Below, piece after piece: positions 25,220 to 33,015 of a stretch of DNA of 64,000 nucleotides. How positions within the stretch are numbered: position 1 is the first letter of the stretch; each line of letters opens with the position of its first letter. The translations under genes were made by a program, and so were the position numbers. Origin of the DNA: Enterobacter cloacae complex sp. ECNIH7 (GTDB taxonomy: Bacteria; Pseudomonadota; Gammaproteobacteria; Enterobacterales; Enterobacteriaceae); the NCBI RefSeq assembly GCF_002208095.1, contig NZ_CP017990.1, positions 1,364,001-1,428,000 on the forward strand. Reading direction: 5' to 3'. The notes beneath the pieces are model-generated. The model ran no database searches and was not told the DNA's origin. It saw only the letters and a list, made by a program, of their open reading frames with translations.

Positions 25220-25846
25220 TCACACCAGTACCGTTTTGGCCTGACCGAATCGAGTGCGACGGTCTTCCAATCCGTTCGTTCCACCGTTGATAATCTTCGT
25301 CACCTGCAGCAGGTTATCTGAATAGTTCAGACATCCCTTTGTAACGAAGAACCACGCCGCGCTTCTTGCTGCATAAACGTCCTCGGCCAATAGCTCAGGC
25401 TGCTTAACCAGATCAACCTTCAAGCCGTTCCCACAATCACGGTAGTTATTGAGGCCGGTAATCTGGATAAGGCCACGCCCACGGTATAACCACCCGTCAC
25501 CCGGCGCATTGTTGCCGTTGCGTTTGCTGTAGACCAGATTGGCAATGGCGCGCTGGCGTTCGATAGGTAATGTCCGTTCTTCAGGACGGCGGCCAAGCGC
25601 ATTTGCCTGTTCTGCTGTCAGGCGTCCGGCGCGAATGAAATTAACCAGGCCAGCAATCCGATAATTAAAGCTCTCTACCAGCAAAGTAAAACCAGCTGAT
25701 TCATGCCCTGCCTGAGCAATGAACATCGCCTGGTCTACCGGCTTGGTTATGCCGAACTCTTTCATCGCGTCACTGACTGTCTGAAACCAGCGCGCAGCTA
25801 ACTCGGCGCTTAACCCAGCCGCCTTTTGAAATTGTGATTGGTTCAT
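25220..25846 (-). CDS. Endolysin, GH19 chitinase/lysozyme type
   Basis: A 208-aa muralytic enzyme of glycoside hydrolase family 19. The catalytic Glu is in [11 protein letters not shown] (about residue 49), and the GH19 substrate groove motif [19 protein letters not shown] follows near 120. There is no signal or signal-arrest sequence, so release to the periplasm depends on a holin. Its ATG overlaps the stop of the upstream holin. It hydrolyses the glycan strand of peptidoglycan. Confidence 0.92.
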   Translation of the reverse strand: MNQSQFQKAAGLSAELAARWFQTVSDAMKEFGITKPVDQAMFIAQAGHESAGFTLLVESFNYRIAGLVNFIRAGRLTAEQANALGRRPEERTLPIERQRAIANLVYSKRNGNNAPGDGWLYRGRGLIQITGLNNYRDCGNGLKVDLVKQPELLAEDVYAARSAAWFFVTKGCLNYSDNLLQVTKIINGGTNGLEDRRTRFGQAKTVLV

Positions 25847-26127
25847 TAGTGCCTCAGATGATCAACCAGGCGCGCCACGTTGCCTTTAACGGCCACCAGC
25901 ACGGAAAGAAAGATGATATTGGCCCCGATGGAGGACCAGGAAGAATGAGGATAAATCCCGCACAGGTATGCAAGCGGTACCGCGCTGTAAGTGACGGTAA
26001 TCAGCCATGCCAAGCGGGAAACCCACGGGCGATGGCGGGAGTCACCCCGGCGATAAAACATCAGAGTAACCACCACTCCGGCACAGATCAGAGCGTTTAA
26101 TGTTGCAGTTGGATCATTTAGTACCAC
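25846..26127 (-). CDS. Holin, three-TM type
   Basis: A 93-aa protein with three hydrophobic helices (about 10-25, 38-58, 65-82) separated by short charged loops ([10 protein letters not shown]), matching phage_holin_3-type proteins that precede GH19 endolysins. It overlaps the upstream membrane-protein gene by 14 bp in another frame and the endolysin by one base. It probably forms the lethal holes or acts as partner of the next protein. Confidence 0.78.
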   Translation of the reverse strand: MVLNDPTATLNALICAGVVVTLMFYRRGDSRHRPWVSRLAWLITVTYSAVPLAYLCGIYPHSSWSSIGANIIFLSVLVAVKGNVARLVDHLRH

Positions 26128-26500
26128 CTGAACCTCCCCGGCGCGTTATCAGCGCCACCAGCGAGCCGACATCCTGGTTATTCAGGAACGTCAGGATTTT
26201 GACGGCTAATGCAGAAATGATTACGGCACCGATGGCGTCCAGAGGTTTATCACTATATCCAGTCCAGGCAGAGAGCTTTGAGCCTACTAGCCCGGAGCAT
26301 AAGATCCCGGCGATATACGACACTATGAAATATGCCAGTCGGCGGGTTGCACTCAGATCAGCTGCTGTGGCGATGTAGAATACGGCCCCTGCAAATGCGC
26401 CAAACACTACACCATAATCGGTACCTGTAAGCAGGCCATAGATACTGGCGCCAGTCAGAGCACCACCGGCTAAGCCAGTGCCGGAAATTGGATCGGACAT
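26114..26500 (-). CDS. Second holin-like membrane protein
   Basis: A 128-aa protein with about three or four membrane helices (GGALTGASIYGLL, VVFGAFAGAVFYIATA, RLAYFIVSYIAGILCSGLVG, AVIISALAVKILTFL) and a short basic, glycine-rich tail. It resembles the putative holin family Phage_holin_8. It is the first lysis gene after the Q-controlled promoter, and two different holin genes in tandem suggest a holin/antiholin pair. Confidence 0.72.
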   Translation of the reverse strand: MSDPISGTGLAGGALTGASIYGLLTGTDYGVVFGAFAGAVFYIATAADLSATRRLAYFIVSYIAGILCSGLVGSKLSAWTGYSDKPLDAIGAVIISALAVKILTFLNNQDVGSLVALITRRGGSGGTK

Positions 26501-26644
26501 CGGTCCCCCTCAATGCAGTGAATCCTCTCAATATGAGGGGAAGTAAGGCCGCCAAACCAATCAATTTCAAAAGTGAAACTAAGATATGGTGATCTCAATT
26601 GCATGGCGATAAAATAAACGGTCCACTATCGAATGGAGCGATTC

Positions 26645-27565
26645 ATGATTTTTCTTCGAACAGAAAATGGCAGCGAAAAAGTTGACGACTGGGAGCTAAT
26701 CACTTCAAGACCAAATTTTGTTGCCAAAATAGCAAAAGGCGATCATCAGTTTGAGGAGATTATTGGTTACTATAAGTTTAAGGAAGAAATCCATTGTGGT
26801 TTAACTGGATGCAACCAGCCACACCAAATGGGTTACATCGTCAAAACCTCAAGAGGTATAGAAACCAACATCGGCAACAAATGTGGAAAAAACGAATTTG
26901 GAGTTGAGTTTGGTGAAAACGTTCTCAGTTTCAATAAATTCATGGAGATCGAAACAAACCGAGAAATTATTAGCACCGCAAAAGATAAGTGTGATGCATG
27001 GAAAAAAAATATTGAAGCGCTACGAAGCGTCAAGCCCACTATCGATTATCTGTCGTTTGCTATTGAAAAAAGTAAAAACTCCAATTTTTCTGGCAGGCTT
27101 GGAGCTGCAGAAATCCGTCTATTAGAAAAAAATCAGAGTGGCTTTGTGACTCTTTCAGAAGTTGAAACTGATAAGAAGACAAGAACCATTCTTTTTGCAA
27201 TGAATAAGCATATGCGGGATTCTGGGGAGGCAACAAGCGAGTACGACATGGGGAAAGTATCATTTACCCATGTGCTACTACCCGAAAATAACCTTCGAAA
27301 TTTATTTTTATCTATAAGTGAAGACATCAAAAAAATTCGTACCATTGACCTATCGACAGCACCAAGCCCTGAGATTGCTGAAACTGCCAGAATCGCGGCC
27401 ACAATCGAAGAACGAATCAAACAACTAAAAAATCTAAAACATCAAGCCGGTAAGTTCTTAACTAAAAAGAACCTATTACCTATAGCAAATAAAATAAAAT
27501 ACTCTTCGACAGCAGAAGAAATCGAGCTTAAAAACTTTATGGGCTTTTTAGGTTGGCTTAAGTAA
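26645..27565 (+). CDS. AT-rich moron of unknown function with Cys/His cluster
   Basis: A 306-aa protein on the strand opposite the late operon, between late promoter pR' and the holins. GGAG lies six bases before ATG 26645. DNA is markedly AT-rich and Lys/Asn/Glu-rich, unlike neighbours. Residues about 48-85 hold a compact Cys/His group (HCGLTGCNQPHQMG, then NIGNKCGKNEFG) suggesting a zinc site; the rest is helical, with a basic coiled coil from about 240 to 280 and no membrane segment. The slot between Q and lysis genes often carries lysogenic-conversion or anti-phage genes in lambdoid prophages. I do not recognise the family; defence is an inference from position and composition. Confidence 0.7.
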   Translation: MIFLRTENGSEKVDDWELITSRPNFVAKIAKGDHQFEEIIGYYKFKEEIHCGLTGCNQPHQMGYIVKTSRGIETNIGNKCGKNEFGVEFGENVLSFNKFMEIETNREIISTAKDKCDAWKKNIEALRSVKPTIDYLSFAIEKSKNSNFSGRLGAAEIRLLEKNQSGFVTLSEVETDKKTRTILFAMNKHMRDSGEATSEYDMGKVSFTHVLLPENNLRNLFLSISEDIKKIRTIDLSTAPSPEIAETARIAATIEERIKQLKNLKHQAGKFLTKKNLLPIANKIKYSSTAEEIELKNFMGFLGWLK

Positions 27566-27590
27566 TGAAAAAGCCCCGAGAGGGGCTTCA
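27565..27590 (-). terminator. tR'-like terminator downstream of the late promoter
   Basis: On the minus strand AAGCCCC and GGGGCTT pair around a 4-nt loop, followed by TTTTTC. It lies about 35-50 bases downstream of the inferred late start site, matching the lambda pR'-tR' layout in which Q loads during the early pause and then overrides the terminator. It is also directly beyond the stop of the plus-strand moron. Confidence 0.7.
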
Positions 27591-27627
27591 TGTTGAAATC
27601 TTTTAGGCGTTACTTCGCATGATTAGA

Positions 27628-27657
27628 AGCATACATGACAACTTCGGACAAAATCAA
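27628..27657 (-). promoter_or_regulatory. Candidate late promoter pR'
   Basis: On the minus strand TTGATT (27652-27657) and TATGCT (27628-27633) are separated by 18 bp, immediately downstream of Q. A short transcript would run into the terminator at 27565-27590. Position and layout are those of lambdoid late promoters. Confidence 0.6.
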
Positions 27658-27676
27658 GCTTTATGTAGTGAAAAAA

Positions 27677-28513
27677 CTAAACTTTGCTGCTTTCTTCACA
27701 GCTACTGGTTACAGCCTGAAATTCCCTTGCCGCCTTCCCCTCCTCTTGCTGGCAAATGCTTACCAGCGCCTCAAGAAACGGTTTCCAGTTGCGAGTCCAT
27801 GTTCTGACGTGCAGATCCGGAACGCGCTTCAGTATCACTTTATAGGCTGCGGTAGAGGGCACCGCAGAAAATCCATTTCCGCTGCAGCGCTCGCAGGTTT
27901 TAAACACCGGAGCGCCGCGCTCGCTTGTGGCCTTGCGGTCTAGAACCTCGCCTTTACCGCCGCAACGACAACGGGCGCTGATCGTTCCCTTGCCATCGCA
28001 AGCATCACAGACCGCCGGTACAACCTCTTTTACCTCCGTCCACTGCTCCCAGTCAGACGGTCGAACAGCTCGAGAGCGGCAGGCCCAGTATGGAGCTTTA
28101 CCCCATGGGTACGAAACCTTGCGGGTAATCTGCTCGCGGGTTGTTCGTCCGGTACCACTGCAGCTGTGACACGTCACGCTTGTAGCCGCCGAACGTGAAT
28201 AATCAGCAAAGGCAAATTGCGCCAGCATCTGCATGCACCATCCGAACTGCCCACCAGCTGCTTTGCGAACATTCTTCGGTGCGGCATCCATCGCATATCG
28301 CGCCAGCGCCTGAACTGCGAGCTGTTCATCCGTTTTGCTGATTCCCGCTTTACCGAAGAACGCCGCCAGGCCGAAGCGCGCACGGCTGCTGGTGGTGCCA
28401 ATCGCCGCCATTACATCTGTTCCTGTAAGGCGGTCCGGAGAAGTTCCCTTCACGTCATCGCTGATGTGCATTCCCTGAGGACTAAAATGTTTGAGTGACG
28501 CTTCCAGTTTCAT
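27677..28513 (-). CDS. Q: Antitermination protein Q (phage 82 type)
   Basis: A 278-aa late gene activator. It contains DnaJ-like Cys motifs CHSCSGTG, CDACDGKG, RCRCGGKG and CERCSGNG (about 112-215), characteristic of the Phage_antitermQ family rather than lambda Q. The N-terminal third is helical; the C-terminal third includes basic Trp-rich VRTWTRNWKPFL. It should bind near pR' and make polymerase ignore terminators across the 27-kb late operon. It lies just after the helicase gene, as in phages 82 and HK-type lambdoids. Confidence 0.88.
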   Translation of the reverse strand: MKLEASLKHFSPQGMHISDDVKGTSPDRLTGTDVMAAIGTTSSRARFGLAAFFGKAGISKTDEQLAVQALARYAMDAAPKNVRKAAGGQFGWCMQMLAQFAFADYSRSAATSVTCHSCSGTGRTTREQITRKVSYPWGKAPYWACRSRAVRPSDWEQWTEVKEVVPAVCDACDGKGTISARCRCGGKGEVLDRKATSERGAPVFKTCERCSGNGFSAVPSTAAYKVILKRVPDLHVRTWTRNWKPFLEALVSICQQEEGKAAREFQAVTSSCEESSKV

Positions 28514-28540
28514 GCGCTTGCCCCCGCTGTTTTAATGGTT

Positions 28541-29920
28541 TTAATAGTCTGCATTGCTGGATTGCCTATCTTTTGCGTATCGTCTGGTTTGAGTTTTCTG
28601 CTGTGGCGCCGAACGCTGCTTTGCTAACTCCTGGTCAATTGGCAGGAAGTGCCCGTTATAGAATCGACGGTAAATCGTGCCTAGTTCACCGTTTCGCTGT
28701 TTGGTCACGTTAATTTCCGCGATCCCTTTCGCTGGAGACTCAGGGTTATAAACTTCGTCGCGGTAAAGCATCATGATCAGATCAGCATCTGCCTCGATCT
28801 CACCCGAGTTTTTGAGGTCTGAGTTCATCGGTCGCTTATTGGGCCGCGACTCAACGCCACGAGAAAGCTGGCTCAGGGCAAGCACTGGCGTTTTATTAGA
28901 TTTAGCCAGACGTTTTAGTCCTTTTGACACCTCGCCGACGGCAAGGTCATATCGTGCAGTGCTTTCGATTTTGATGAGTGCCAGATAATCCACCACCACC
29001 AGCGCTATTTCCGGATGCGCCAGTTGCAGGCGGGTAGCTATCTGTTGAATCTGATCTACTGTCAGATCGGTGGAATCAACCATCCAGATGCTACGACCAG
29101 TCAGCCGTTCTACACCGTTTGTCAGCCTGGCCCAGTCCTCATCCTCAAAATCAGCAGCCTTTTTCAGGCGTGAAACAGACATACCACCCGCAGCAGATAC
29201 CATTCGCTCACCGATCTGGATATTTGGCATTTCCATGCTGAAGAACAGCACACCGCGGCCCTGCTCAGAAACTTTGTCGATGATATCCAGCGCCAATTCA
29301 GTTTTACCCATCGACGGCCGCGCAGCGATAAACACCAGGTCTGTTGGTTCAATGCCTCCAGTCTTTGCATCAAGCTCTTCAATGCCCGTCATGAGGCTTC
29401 TGGCTTCTTCGAGGCCGCGGTTGCGTGCATCTACCCGATCCACTACAGCAGGAAGAATGTCGTCGATATGAACTGGCTGAACGGTCTTTTCTTCGAGAGA
29501 AATTGCGGCAATGCTGTTCTGTGCAGCCCTGAATGCCGATAAAGCCGCATCACCATTGTGAGCACTCCGGAGATCAGCCAGCGCCCTTTCAATCACAGCT
29601 TCGGCATCACGAACAGCTGCATTACGCTCAAGCGTGGCAACGTATGACACAAGCGCCGACTTGGCCCATGCGATACGGCTCGAATCCATAATGATTGCGC
29701 TGTGCTTTGGCATGTTTTCGCAGAGCAGTACAGGGTCAATAACGCCAGCTCCACGCGCCTGACGGCAGATCCCAGTATATATTTCCCGATACTGCGGTAC
29801 CGAGAAAGCGGTGGCCGGCACCCTGGAAAGAATATCCAGTACCTCAGGGTCGGCTCCACGCAGAAAAATTGCGCCGATCACCGCACCTTCCAGATCTTCA
29901 TTTTTCCAGACAGGAGTCAT
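28541..29920 (-). CDS. Replicative DNA helicase, DnaB family
   Basis: A 459-aa DnaB homologue. The N-terminal domain (1-110; EGAVIGAIFLRGADPEVLD) is followed by a RecA-like ATPase with Walker A AARPSMGKTELAL, Walker B ALVVVDYLALI and the DnaB motif LALSQLSRGVESRPNKRP. It unwinds the phage fork. Unlike lambda, which recruits host DnaB with gpP, this phage brings its own helicase plus a loader. Its ATG overlaps the loader stop (ATGA). Confidence 0.94.
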   Translation of the reverse strand: MTPVWKNEDLEGAVIGAIFLRGADPEVLDILSRVPATAFSVPQYREIYTGICRQARGAGVIDPVLLCENMPKHSAIIMDSSRIAWAKSALVSYVATLERNAAVRDAEAVIERALADLRSAHNGDAALSAFRAAQNSIAAISLEEKTVQPVHIDDILPAVVDRVDARNRGLEEARSLMTGIEELDAKTGGIEPTDLVFIAARPSMGKTELALDIIDKVSEQGRGVLFFSMEMPNIQIGERMVSAAGGMSVSRLKKAADFEDEDWARLTNGVERLTGRSIWMVDSTDLTVDQIQQIATRLQLAHPEIALVVVDYLALIKIESTARYDLAVGEVSKGLKRLAKSNKTPVLALSQLSRGVESRPNKRPMNSDLKNSGEIEADADLIMMLYRDEVYNPESPAKGIAEINVTKQRNGELGTIYRRFYNGHFLPIDQELAKQRSAPQQKTQTRRYAKDRQSSNADY

Positions 29921-30798
29921 GCTACAACTCCTGACGCGATGGCACGGAAACTTCCCCAGCCAAATGCCAGACGGTTGCGGCCACCATCTGTAACCCGGTC
30001 CACGATTCGCTCACCAATAGTCTCTTTCAGCTGGTCAAATGTGAGATTGCTGATCAGGATGGTTGGCAAAATGCTTTCGTACCGAGCATTGATAATTTCC
30101 TGCAGGATGGTCATTTCAGTCGGGCTGCCGAACTGAACACCAACTTCGTCGATAATCAGCAGATCCAGTGAAGCAAAGCGTTCAATGACGTCTTCCTCGG
30201 TCATTTCGGCATTGTGGCGCCATGTGCTTTTTACCGCTCGGGTGAGGCGCATGACATCGGTGATTTCCACATTCGCAAGGTGATCGCGGATGATGCTCTT
30301 TGCCATAGCCACTGCCAGGTGGTTTTTGCCGGTGCCGCAATTGCCGGTCATAACAAGCCCGGTACCGGCATTAAGTCGCTCAGGCCAGCTGCTGGCATAA
30401 CGCTGACAAGCCGCGAGATTTTTGGCGGCATCCTGATTGATGGCCTGGTAGTTATCGAATTCACATGCTTCGAACCGTCGTGCAATCCCGGCATTGTCTA
30501 TCAGGTCGGCTACTCGTAATGCGCGCAGACTGGCTTCAATGTCAGCAAGTTCCGCTTTCACACACTCCGGGCACTGGGAGTGCTTAACATTTTCAACGCC
30601 ACGATACGCTTTTCCAATGAGGGTAATACGCTCAAAATCGCCATGCTTCTCGCAGGTGGAGGTGCTGACTTCGCCTGACTCCCAGCTTCCCCATTGCCAC
30701 GGTTTTTTATGCTCTACAGCGAAAGCCAGTTCTTCACTAAGCCCTTCACGTTTCGCCACCAGAGCTTCCCTTTCTTCACGTTGTTTGATACTCAGCAT
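29917..30798 (-). CDS. DnaC-like helicase loader
   Basis: A 293-aa AAA+ protein. A helical N-terminus (1-85) with a Cys set (STCEKHG and HSQCPEC) suggests a zinc finger; the ATPase carries Walker A TGNCGTGKNHLAVA and Walker B LLIIDEVGVQFG, then sensor ISNLTFDQLKE and an Arg finger region near ERIVDRVTDG. It should load the phage DnaB at the O-like origin. Gene order O-like, DnaC-like, DnaB-like forms a replication cassette. Confidence 0.88.
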   Translation of the reverse strand: MLSIKQREEREALVAKREGLSEELAFAVEHKKPWQWGSWESGEVSTSTCEKHGDFERITLIGKAYRGVENVKHSQCPECVKAELADIEASLRALRVADLIDNAGIARRFEACEFDNYQAINQDAAKNLAACQRYASSWPERLNAGTGLVMTGNCGTGKNHLAVAMAKSIIRDHLANVEITDVMRLTRAVKSTWRHNAEMTEEDVIERFASLDLLIIDEVGVQFGSPTEMTILQEIINARYESILPTILISNLTFDQLKETIGERIVDRVTDGGRNRLAFGWGSFRAIASGVVA

Positions 30799-30813
30799 TG
30801 TGATTTCTCCTGC

Positions 30814-31755
30814 TTACCAGTTGCAGTCTGACTGGCCATAATCTTGCTCACTGAACCCGGACACCGGCAAACCTCCAGACCTTCCGTTTGTTGGGCCAGA
30901 CGGTGCCTGCCATGCCTCTTCGAAATGCCGATCGGGACCAAAGAAAGTCGCCGCCTGTTTCACGTACTGTGTTCCAGCACTACCTGTAGCACGGACATAA
31001 CCGGCATAACGGTTTACGCCAGCCAGCATTGCCTCAGTGGTAACACCGTCTTTAATTCGAGCTTTCCAGGCTTTCCAGGCAGCGGCCTTGGAATTACCAC
31101 CAGCACGTTTTGGGTATGCCTGCCATGCCTGCTCGAACTCGTTGGAATAGTTTCCTTTGGAAGAGCGATTTTCAGAATCGTTGTCAGATGAACCGTTATA
31201 TTTAGGTTCTATGACTGATTCATTGACTGGTTCAAAAGAGTGACTGATTCTGGGTGCAGCTCCTGCACTACCCCCTAGTGAATCTCCTGCACTATGGGGT
31301 GAATCTCCTGCACCAGGTAGTGAACTATTTGCACTACCCCCTAGTGAATCTCCTGCACTATGGGGTGAATCTCCTGCACCAGGTAGTGAACTATTTGCAC
31401 TACCCCCTAGTGAATCTCCTGCACTATGGGGTGAATCTCCTGCACCAGGTAGTGAACTATTTGCACTACCCCCTAGTGAATCTCCTGCACTACTAAAATC
31501 AAGGCGATAAACATTACTTGAGTTACCTTTTGGCCCCGGGCGAAGTTCTTTTTTTACCAAGCCGCATTCACACAAAGCATCAATGTGATTCATCACAGAT
31601 CGCTTACTGATTTCACACTGATCCGCTATGTGTTGATAGCTCGGCCAGCACTCACCGCGATCACTTGCGTTATCGGCCAACTTCAGGAGGACGAGCTTAC
31701 GAAGTGGATTACCTACCCTTACCTTCATTGCCTTAACCATCAATTCCATGCTCAT
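30814..31755 (-). CDS. Replication initiator, O-like, with internal repeats
   Basis: A 313-aa protein. Residues 1-85 form a winged helix (LRKLVLLKLADNASDRGECWPSYQHIADQC) of the phage replication protein O/DnaT-type family. Residues 89-164 are three and a half copies of a 22-residue Gly/Ser-rich linker; the C-terminal part (about 195-285) has FEQAWQAYPKRAGGNSKAAAW, a domain found in helicase-recruiting initiators. The DNA encoding the linker carries the repeated iterons, so the gene probably contains the phage origin, as in lambda O. It is translationally coupled to the 26-aa ORF upstream (ATGA). Confidence 0.85.
   Translation of the reverse strand: MSMELMVKAMKVRVGNPLRKLVLLKLADNASDRGECWPSYQHIADQCEISKRSVMNHIDALCECGLVKKELRPGPKGNSSNVYRLDFSSAGDSLGGSANSSLPGAGDSPHSAGDSLGGSANSSLPGAGDSPHSAGDSLGGSANSSLPGAGDSPHSAGDSLGGSAGAAPRISHSFEPVNESVIEPKYNGSSDNDSENRSSKGNYSNEFEQAWQAYPKRAGGNSKAAAWKAWKARIKDGVTTEAMLAGVNRYAGYVRATGSAGTQYVKQAATFFGPDRHFEEAWQAPSGPTNGRSGGLPVSGFSEQDYGQSDCNW
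31264..31491. repeat. 66-bp tandem repeats with iterons: candidate phage origin
   Basis: Three full 66-bp units and a partial fourth, nearly identical. The 15-mer GTGAATCTCCTGCAC occurs seven times, starting at 31278, 31299, 31344, 31365, 31410, 31431 and 31476, with spacing alternating 21 and 45 bp. Each unit also carries a CACTA-GGGGG-TAGTG dyad. They lie in frame in the O-like gene, exactly where lambda has its four ori iterons. Confidence 0.8.
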
Positions 31756-31832
31756 GCGACACCCGCCAACACATTTTCGTTACTGAATTCAGCAAACAGC
31801 AAAGGCTCGCTGACGCAATAATGCCGTGACAT
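31752..31832 (-). CDS. 26-aa ORF coupled to the O-like gene
   Basis: ATG at 31830-31832 follows AGGAG at good spacing just inside the end of the cro-like gene, and the TGA stop overlaps the ATG of the initiator gene. It encodes 26 residues (MSRHYCVSEPLLFAEFSN and a short end). The strong ribosome-binding site and tight overlaps argue that it is translated, at least to couple initiator synthesis to cro. It occupies the place of cII in lambda but is too short to be a CII-type activator. Confidence 0.5.
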   Translation of the reverse strand: MSRHYCVSEPLLFAEFSNENVLAGVA

Positions 31833-31833
31833 G

Positions 31834-32046
31834 TCACACTCCTGAGGATGGGGGGAAAATATCCTCGATAGATAAGTTCTTACCGTTTTTTCTCAATACT
31901 TCTACCAACTGATGGCATGTTTTAATATCAGGAGTTCGCCTTCCTGATTCGTAATGGCCAATAGAACTAATAGTCTGACCAATTTCCTCAGCCAGACCAC
32001 GCTGGGTAAGGTGAAGCGATAGTCTTAATTTTCTAAGATTGTTCAT
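31834..32046 (-). CDS. Cro-like XRE-family repressor
   Basis: A 70-aa helix-turn-helix protein: residues 3-56 form a full XRE domain (LRLSLHLTQRGLAEEIGQTISSIGHYESG). It is the first gene from pR, divergent from cI, and preceded by AGGAGG. By position it is Cro. The 11-bp operators between it and cI are its likely targets. No cII-like gene follows. Confidence 0.82.
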   Translation of the reverse strand: MNNLRKLRLSLHLTQRGLAEEIGQTISSIGHYESGRRTPDIKTCHQLVEVLRKNGKNLSIEDIFPPSSGV

Positions 32047-32069
32047 GGGTCCTCCTCATAGGAGAATCA

Positions 32070-32147
32070 AATGTACATTATGTAGTTTACATAATCAAAC
32101 AAATTGTACATATTGTGCATTGAGGAAAACTACACAAGGTGTATCAT
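32070..32147. promoter_or_regulatory. pR/pRM control region with three operator-like sites
   Basis: pR on the minus strand: TTGATT at 32093-32098, 17 bp, TACATT at 32070-32075. pRM on the plus strand: TTGAGG at 32120-32125, 16 bp, TATCAT at 32142-32147. Operator-like sites: TACATTATGTA (32074-32084, over the pR -10), TACATATTGTG (32107-32117) and TACACAAGGTGTA (32131-32143, in pRM). Confidence 0.65.
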
Positions 32148-32154
32148 TTAGACC

Positions 32155-32820
32155 ATGAAAAAACACTGGAACGAACTGGCTAAAACCAGACTGGCTGCGC
32201 TTGGAATGACCCAAGCAGAACTCTCTGAGAAGATGGGTGTAACTCAGGGTGCAATGGGCCATTGGCTTAACGGGCGAAGAAGTCCATCGCTAGCAGACGT
32301 TGGCTCTATATTCCAGATCCTTGGAATATCTGGGGCTTCCATAAATCCAGACGGGACTTTCACTGTCTCGGAGGATCTAACCCTACCCCCTGTTAAACAG
32401 CAGTATGAGTACCCCCTATTTACAACAGTGCAAGCTGGTCAGTTTGCTGATGTTGGAACGTTTACTGAGCGTGATGCTCTCCAGTGGATTCCTACAACCA
32501 GAAAAGCTGGGCCGGACTCGTTTTGGCTTGAGGTAAGCGGGCATTCAATGACAGCCCCGCCAGGAACAAGACCAAGCTTCCCAGAAGGTATGTTGATTTT
32601 AGTTGATCCATCTGAGGATGTTGAACCAGGGGATTTTTGTGTTGCCGGCATACACAACGATTCAGAGGTTACTTTTAAGCGTTTCGTTCGAGAAGATGGT
32701 CAACCATGGCTGGAACCGCTAAACCCAAACCCTCGCTACCAAAGCATACCCTGTAATGAAAACTGCAGGATCATAGGCAAAGTAGTAAAAGCCCAATGGC
32801 CAGAAGATACTTTTGATTAA
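32155..32820 (+). CDS. cI: CI-type phage repressor, S24 self-cleaving
   Basis: A 221-aa lysogeny repressor. HTH at residues 9-58 ([22 protein letters not shown]); S24/LexA-like domain at about 85-215 with the cleavage site Ala94-Gly95 (VQAGQF), nucleophile Ser131 (SGHSMT) and general base Lys175 (VTFKRF). All residues for RecA-stimulated self-cleavage are present, so the prophage should be SOS-inducible; the dinI-like gene at the other end fits this. There is no Shine-Dalgarno before ATG and the inferred pRM start is at the ATG, suggesting a leaderless mRNA as for lambda cI. Confidence 0.93.
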   Translation: MKKHWNELAKTRLAALGMTQAELSEKMGVTQGAMGHWLNGRRSPSLADVGSIFQILGISGASINPDGTFTVSEDLTLPPVKQQYEYPLFTTVQAGQFADVGTFTERDALQWIPTTRKAGPDSFWLEVSGHSMTAPPGTRPSFPEGMLILVDPSEDVEPGDFCVAGIHNDSEVTFKRFVREDGQPWLEPLNPNPRYQSIPCNENCRIIGKVVKAQWPEDTFD

Positions 32821-32835
32821 CCCTACCCACCCTTG

Positions 32836-32865
32836 AAGGCCGCAAATTATGCGGCCTTTTTTTTA
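32836..32865 (+). terminator. Intrinsic terminator after cI
   Basis: AAGGCCGC and GCGGCCTT pair around a 7-nt AT loop and run into eight T residues, 15 bases after the cI stop. It separates cI transcription from the pL operon, with no rexAB-like genes in between. Confidence 0.85.
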
Positions 32866-32883
32866 TCTAGTGGTTACTAAAAT

Positions 32884-32986
32884 TACATGATGTAATTTAT
32901 TTCCTCTTAATATTCATACACTTTGTACAAAAAGATGAAAATAATGTACGTTGCGTATAGACACAGGCATGTACGTTTTGTAGTAT
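32884..32986 (+). promoter_or_regulatory. pL promoter with four operator-like palindromes
   Basis: Promoter TAGACA (32958-32963), 17 bp, TAGTAT (32981-32986). Palindromic 11-mers of the form TACnnnnnGTA: TACATGATGTA (32884), TACACTTTGTA (32917), TACGTTGCGTA (32947) and TACGTTTTGTA (32972). The last two abut or overlap the -35 and -10, so CI or Cro binding would block pL. Confidence 0.65.
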
Positions 32987-33015
32987 TCATTCATCGGCAA
33001 ATAACGGAGCCTAAA

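Noticed and set aside
27677..28513. DnaJ-like chaperone because of CxxCxGxG motifs
   Set aside because: There is no J domain and the gene lies between helicase and late promoter; this is the Q antiterminator family.
31254..31496. Regular repeats that look like a CRISPR array, and the plus-strand frame through them
   Set aside because: The units are 66 bp, nearly identical throughout with no unique spacers, and lie in frame inside the O-like gene. The opposite-strand frame is just the mirror of the repeats.
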